DNA from: Bacteroidales bacterium
GTDB lineage: Bacteria; Bacteroidota; Bacteroidia; Bacteroidales; JAADGE01
Length of the DNA stretch: 18,131 bases
Assembly: GCA_024762915.1 (NCBI GenBank)
Contig: JANTGL010000014.1
Location: 1 to 18,131, forward strand
Direction of reading: 5' to 3'
In this document: positions 14,299-18,131 of the stretch, piece by piece
How the letters are laid out: every line of letters begins with the position of its first letter
How positions within the stretch are numbered: the first letter of the stretch is position 1
Position numbers and translations under genes: made by a program
Notes under the pieces: model-generated
What the model was told of the DNA's origin: nothing
The model's database searches: none
The model's input: only the letters and a program-made list of their open reading frames with translations

Positions 14299-15321
14299 AT
14301 GAAAATATTAGTAATCAGATTATCGGCAATGGGTGATGTTGCAATGAGTGTTCCGGTTTTAAAAGCTCTTTCGGAGCAACATTCCGATGATGATTTTTAT
14401 TTGATTACAAACAAATTATTTAATCCTTTTTTTTTCGATATCCGGAATCTTACTTTAATAAATCCGGATTTAAAACGAAAACACAAAGGCGTAAAAGGCC
14501 TTTTTCGACTTTATAAAAAAATAAAAAAAGAAATTAATCCGGATATTGTTGTTGATATCCATGATGTTCTTCGAACAAAAATAATTCGATTTTTCTTTCG
14601 ATTAAACGGAACAAAAAGCGTAAAAATAAATAAAGGCAGAAAAGAAAAAAGACAACTGACACGCAAGAAAAACAAGATTCTCAAACCTCTTAAACACACC
14701 GTAACACGCTACAAAGAAGCATTTTTAAAAGCCGGGGTTTCTATCGAATTACATCCGAATTCCGTCTCTGAATTCAGAATAAAGTCTTCCGAATTAATAA
14801 AATTATTACAAGGTAAAGAAAAAAAAATTGGTATTGCTCCTTTTGCAAAACATCCTCAGAAACAATATCCGATAAAAAAAACCGAATTCTTAATTCAAAA
14901 ACTGACCGAAGAAAATTATAAAATTTTTCTTTTCGGCGGCGGAAAAAAAGAAAAATACATTGCCGAAAACATAGCCGATAAAAATCCTGGTGTAACTTCT
15001 TTAGTCGGTAGATTTTCCTTAGAAGAAGAAATCGCATTTATCGATCAACTCGATGTTATGATTACACCCGATTCCGGAAATATGCACATTGCAGCTTTAA
15101 CATCCGTTAAAATTATTTCAATTTGGGGTGCCACCCACCCTTTTGCAGGTTTCACACCCTATGTCCCGAATGAGCAGTTTCACATCATACAAAATAATAA
15201 TTTGTCATGCCGACCATGTTCCGTATTCGGGAATAAATCGTGTTATAAAAACACGATTGAATGCCTTCAATTAACAGACAATGAGGAGATTTTGAGAATA
15301 TGCAAAAAAATAACCGACTGA
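14299..15321 (+). CDS. Glycosyltransferase family 9 (heptosyltransferase-like)
   Basis: A 340-residue GT-B fold enzyme of the ADP-heptose:LPS heptosyltransferase family (CAZy GT9). The start VIRLSAMGDVAMSVPVLKAL (residues 5-24) is the typical nucleotide-sugar transferase opening with MGDV. The C-terminal half has FGGGKKE (212-218), then TPDSGNMHIAAL (256-267), the donor-site motif, and WGATHPFAGF (276-285). The tail holds a Cys group, C304/C307 in CRPC with C315 and C322, which may be structural. It probably adds a sugar to lipopolysaccharide core or a related glycan at the inner membrane's cytoplasmic face; the acceptor and donor cannot be fixed from sequence. It is co-transcribed with the DUF4254 gene, and its last codons form one arm of a terminator. 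Confidence 0.88.
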   Translation: MKILVIRLSAMGDVAMSVPVLKALSEQHSDDDFYLITNKLFNPFFFDIRNLTLINPDLKRKHKGVKGLFRLYKKIKKEINPDIVVDIHDVLRTKIIRFFFRLNGTKSVKINKGRKEKRQLTRKKNKILKPLKHTVTRYKEAFLKAGVSIELHPNSVSEFRIKSSELIKLLQGKEKKIGIAPFAKHPQKQYPIKKTEFLIQKLTEENYKIFLFGGGKKEKYIAENIADKNPGVTSLVGRFSLEEEIAFIDQLDVMITPDSGNMHIAALTSVKIISIWGATHPFAGFTPYVPNEQFHIIQNNNLSCRPCSVFGNKSCYKNTIECLQLTDNEEILRICKKITD

Positions 15322-15342
15322 AAAGATCAAATCGGTTATTTT
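15307..15342. terminator. Bidirectional terminator overlapping the glycosyltransferase stop codon
   Basis: AAAATAACCGA (15307-15317) pairs perfectly with TCGGTTATTTT (15332-15342) over a 14-nt loop. The left arm is inside the end of the glycosyltransferase gene. The A-run at 15304-15310 gives the stronger U-tract to minus-strand transcripts from the peptidase gene; the plus-strand tail is weaker. Confidence 0.75.
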
Positions 15343-15376
15343 AACTTTACTAATTAAAACTACATCATGAAAAAAA

Positions 15377-17830
15377 TTATTGAATAATTAGCTTCCCGCT
15401 CATTACCTTTAGATCACTTGTTAATTTATAAAAATAAGTTCCCGAACTTACTTTAGGAGTCCATTCAATTTGATATTTTCCGGTTTCTTGCTTACCGTTT
15501 ATAAATGTTTCAATTAATCTTCCGGAAATATCATAAATTGAAAGATTCACATTTGCAGGCTTATCAATCTTAAAACTAATGGTCACGGCTTTATCAACAG
15601 GATTCGGATAACATTTTAAATCAAAATAATGTATATCTTTAACAGAAGCCGGAACAGTTGTAAAAGTCAAAGTTTTAATTTTTGAAATATTATTGTTATC
15701 AGTTACAAGAAAATCAATATCCCACGAATTCTCTTCGTCGGGTACTGTTCCCATAAAAATTCCGCTGTCAGAAATTGTCATACCTGCAGGAAAAGATTCT
15801 CCGATCATATTAAATTGGATATTACTCGGATCTGACACACCCGAAACACCGGGAATTACATAACTTCCGCTTCCGTTTGAAATTCCGGAAGCCCAACTTA
15901 AACCCTGTGTTATATTATCCCCGTAATAAAATTTAATTTCTCCGCTCGGGTACAAAGTAAGAGCAACATCAACATTTGCAGATTGATTTCCGTATAAAGA
16001 CGTTTTCCATCTGAAAGTTGCATGATTACTGTCTCCTTCATAAAAAATACCGTCACCGTCAGCGGGATAAATCATTAAATCTGATGCAAAAACTCCGATC
16101 ATTTTATTTCCGATAATTGCTTCTTCAGTTCTTAAATAATTAAAACCCGGTTCGAACAGCACAGAACCGTCTGTACTGATATACAATTCATTATACAATT
16201 CTCCGTAATAAGGAAAATTAAAATCTATTGTTTGTGCAGCATAACCGTCATCATTATCAGTCGGATTTAATTGAGAAGTACTTATATTCGGATATGTTTC
16301 TGACAATGAATTTTCAGTATATTTTTGTGAGATACTCCAAATATACGGAACTGTGCCGCCCGTTGCTTCCAATTGATATGAATATGAACTTCCTTGTTGA
16401 CCGTCGGGTAAAATTTCAGTTGAAATTTCAGGTGCATCAAATTCTGCCGCAGCAGTAACAGATAAATAAGTTAAGGAATTATCATTAATTGCAACATTAT
16501 GAGACGAGCAAACATATTCGTTCCCGATATTATCTTTTATTGAAAAATCAGAGATCTGACCGCTTCCTCCGGAATAAATATCGTCTTCCGTTATTTTTAA
16601 AAAGAACTTTGCATCTTCTCCGCTGTTCACATAAGTTAATAAGGAACTGACATCCAAAGCAATTTCAATCGGAGTTGAATTGCTTCCGTTCATCGGATAA
16701 TCACCGCCTTGCTTTGAGAAAAGCGGAAAATTCAGAACATGTTCCGGTTCGGTATCCGAAGTATTTTCCGAAATGCCGGCAGATATTTTTATTAATTGTC
16801 TTGAAGAATGAGCAATCTTTATTTTCATAATTAGTTGGGGAGTTTGAGCTGCTTTAACATGAATTCCGTACACTTTATTTGCATGAATTCCGCCGTTTTC
16901 AACAGGTTCAGCCAATAACTTATACATTACATAAGCTTTACCGCCGTTTCCCCAATAAGTTCCCCAAGAATTAACCATAATTAATGCTCCGCGTTCCCAA
17001 TCTTTCATATCAACGACACCGTCATTATTGATATCGACATCATTTGTAATGTTACCGTCACCACTGAAATCATATGAAATATTATCATCCCAACCGACAA
17101 ATGTCATGGCATGATTAACAGAATGTCCCCATTCAATAATTTTATTATCAGAAGTCATATTAAAAACATCACTGACACCGGCAGCAAAGTTTGCAATACT
17201 TCCGTCAGAAGAGCCGTCAAGATGATCGTACATCCAATGTTTTAATGTTTCCAATCCTTCAGGAGTATTTACATCAATTGCAAAATAATCTTTTACTCTG
17301 TTATTCATATCGGATTCGTAATTCGTATAACCGCTGTACCAGCGTGTTGCACCTCCTGTTGCAAGTCCTCCGTATGCCGAAACAGTCGGACAACCGTTTG
17401 CTTTTATAATTTCCCAACCGTCCGTATACCAAGAGCCGTTTGCACCGCTTCCGCCGTTTAAAAAATTATAGGTATAATGTGTCGGAAATTGATTAGTTGA
17501 AACATTGGCACTTGTTCCTCTTTCACGATTCATCTCATAGGTAAAATTATAAGCAATACCGCTTGCTTGTGCACAACATCCGTCCGTTTGGCTAAAAACA
17601 GGTCGAAAATAAGGTTTTGTACTGTTATCCAATGAAGAAGGTAAATCTTTACTACCGTCTTTATATGCCATTTTTATGACGGGGATTTTATTAATTTCTT
17701 CCTTTGAAGGGACTCGTAAACTACCGACAATCCAAAGGTCACCGTTTTTATCAGGATTAATATTCTGAATTTGTGCATCTGTAAAAAAAGCACTAAGCAA
17801 AAATACTGCAAGTAAAATTATTTTGTTCAT
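15377..17830 (-). CDS. Secreted papain-like cysteine peptidase with T9SS sorting domain
   Basis: An 817-residue exported protein. Residues 1-19 are a signal peptide ending before QIQNINP. The catalytic domain (about 60-330) resembles peptidase family C1: FSQTDGCCAQAS (79-90) with likely nucleophile C86 and oxyanion Q81, H240 in NHAMTFVGW, and N287 in VNSWGTYWGNGG. An insert between H240 and N287 carries EF-hand-like acidic loops (D254-D277). A beta-sandwich region follows (about 334-465). A putative Ig-like (He_PIG-type) domain starts near 468, is interrupted by about 175 residues, and resumes at FPAGMTISDSGIFMGT (680-695). Residues about 738-817 are a type A T9SS C-terminal sorting domain (YPNP, YDISGRLI, SGTYFYKL). 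It is predicted to be exported and attached to or released from the cell surface; the substrate is unknown. It is a single-gene unit. Confidence 0.88.
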   Translation of the reverse strand: MNKIILLAVFLLSAFFTDAQIQNINPDKNGDLWIVGSLRVPSKEEINKIPVIKMAYKDGSKDLPSSLDNSTKPYFRPVFSQTDGCCAQASGIAYNFTYEMNRERGTSANVSTNQFPTHYTYNFLNGGSGANGSWYTDGWEIIKANGCPTVSAYGGLATGGATRWYSGYTNYESDMNNRVKDYFAIDVNTPEGLETLKHWMYDHLDGSSDGSIANFAAGVSDVFNMTSDNKIIEWGHSVNHAMTFVGWDDNISYDFSGDGNITNDVDINNDGVVDMKDWERGALIMVNSWGTYWGNGGKAYVMYKLLAEPVENGGIHANKVYGIHVKAAQTPQLIMKIKIAHSSRQLIKISAGISENTSDTEPEHVLNFPLFSKQGGDYPMNGSNSTPIEIALDVSSLLTYVNSGEDAKFFLKITEDDIYSGGSGQISDFSIKDNIGNEYVCSSHNVAINDNSLTYLSVTAAAEFDAPEISTEILPDGQQGSSYSYQLEATGGTVPYIWSISQKYTENSLSETYPNISTSQLNPTDNDDGYAAQTIDFNFPYYGELYNELYISTDGSVLFEPGFNYLRTEEAIIGNKMIGVFASDLMIYPADGDGIFYEGDSNHATFRWKTSLYGNQSANVDVALTLYPSGEIKFYYGDNITQGLSWASGISNGSGSYVIPGVSGVSDPSNIQFNMIGESFPAGMTISDSGIFMGTVPDEENSWDIDFLVTDNNNISKIKTLTFTTVPASVKDIHYFDLKCYPNPVDKAVTISFKIDKPANVNLSIYDISGRLIETFINGKQETGKYQIEWTPKVSSGTYFYKLTSDLKVMSGKLIIQ

Positions 17831-17852
17831 AATGATTTTATTTTTTATAACT

Positions 17853-17860
17853 CAAAGATA
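17853..17860 (-). promoter_or_regulatory. Promoter of the cysteine peptidase gene
   Basis: The minus strand reads TATCTTTG (exact TAnnTTTG), 22 nt before the ATG at 17830. A TTTG is present on the same strand at 17883-17886, 22 nt further upstream, close to the usual -33 spacing of about 19-21. This is one of the better-supported promoters in the window. Confidence 0.6.
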
Positions 17861-17913
17861 CCCAAAATAGTAAAAGTTGCATCAAATACACTATTTTTAC
17901 CAAAAAATAAAAA

Positions 17914-18131
17914 ATGCCGAATATCAGCGAAATAAAAGAATTTTTGGAAGAAAAACACGATTTGTATAACCAAGCTTCATTTATTGACAGTGATCCGATA
18001 CAAATTCCGCACTTATTTTCAAAGAAAGAAGATATTGAAATAGCCGGATTTCTTACAAGTTCAATTGCATGGGGAAATCGCAAAATGATACTAAGAAATG
18101 CCCGAAAGATAATTGCTTTTATGCAAAATAA
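17914..18131 (+). CDS. TIGR02757/DUF2400 family protein (3' truncated)
   Basis: An ATG at 17914 opens a frame that runs to the window edge, giving 72 visible residues that begin MPNISEIKEFLEEKHDLY. The stretch with DPIQIPHLFSKKEDIEIAGF followed by SSIAWGNRKMI is the recognisable N-terminal region of the TIGR02757/DUF2400 family, which is widespread in Bacteroidota and has no function I know of. It diverges from the peptidase gene, with 83 nt between the two starts. There is no clear TAnnTTTG element; TATTTTTA at 17892-17899 is a weak candidate. Most of the protein lies outside the window. Confidence 0.82.
   Translation, partial: MPNISEIKEFLEEKHDLYNQASFIDSDPIQIPHLFSKKEDIEIAGFLTSSIAWGNRKMILRNARKIIAFMQN

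Noticed and set aside
16228..16458. Plus-strand open frames antisense to the peptidase gene (also near 17191-17409)
   Set aside because: They oppose a coherent 817-residue multi-domain protein and have no promoter or family features.
17838..18083. Minus-strand open frame at the right edge
   Set aside because: It is antisense to the DUF2400/TIGR02757 N-terminus, which has a clear family match on the plus strand.
1..18131. CRISPR array, transposon, prophage or defence genes
   Set aside because: There are no regularly spaced identical repeats, transposase motifs, tRNA-linked attachment sites or recognisable defence domains on either strand.

Overview
The window reads as a chromosomal segment from a low-GC member of the Bacteroidota that has a type IX secretion system (T9SS). 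Four things support this. A PorQ-type protein lies at the left edge. A large secreted peptidase near the right edge ends in a typical T9SS sorting domain. The cytochrome oxidase has the CcoN-CcoO fused architecture I associate with this phylum. Good matches to the Bacteroidota -7 promoter element (TAnnTTTG) precede several genes, while Shine-Dalgarno sequences are mostly absent. I cannot name a genus.

Layout. Positions 1-2734 (+) hold the end of porQ, then cmk and ispH, which are separated by only 4 nt. Positions 2789-4606 (-) hold a dihydroorotate-dehydrogenase-like flavoprotein followed by a ferredoxin-NADP reductase, probably one transcript. A bidirectional terminator separates these two groups. 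Positions 4634-4948 are a regulatory region with a perfect Fnr-type palindrome. Positions 4949-11265 (+) are a cbb3 oxidase locus in the order ccoS, ccoNO fusion, ccoQ, ccoP, ccoG, ccoH and a DsbD/TauE-like membrane protein. A strong terminator and a second Fnr-like site split it after ccoP. Positions 11325-12179 (+) hold a lipoprotein cytochrome c and a small haem-less lipoprotein that shares its N-terminal module. Positions 12224-13567 (-) encode a PlsC-type acyltransferase. Positions 13677-15321 (+) encode a DUF4254 protein and a family 9 glycosyltransferase. Positions 15377-17830 (-) encode a papain-like secreted protease. A divergent, truncated DUF2400/TIGR02757 gene starts at 17914.

How the genes work together. 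The central 7 kb is a high-affinity oxygen respiration module: structural subunits (CcoNO, CcoQ, CcoP), maturation factors (CcoS, CcoG, CcoH, DsbD-like) and a probable membrane-tethered cytochrome c donor. Fnr-like sites before both halves suggest control by oxygen. The second c-type haem expected in CcoP is missing there, and an extra c-haem domain is found at the C-terminus of the CcoNO fusion. The total of three c-haems is therefore kept but redistributed.

I found no CRISPR array, transposase, tRNA, rRNA or defence system. The most unusual material is the redistributed haem domains, the paired Fnr boxes, the cytochrome/haem-less lipoprotein pair, and the protease with an EF-hand-like insert and a nested domain. 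None of this amounts to a clearly new system.
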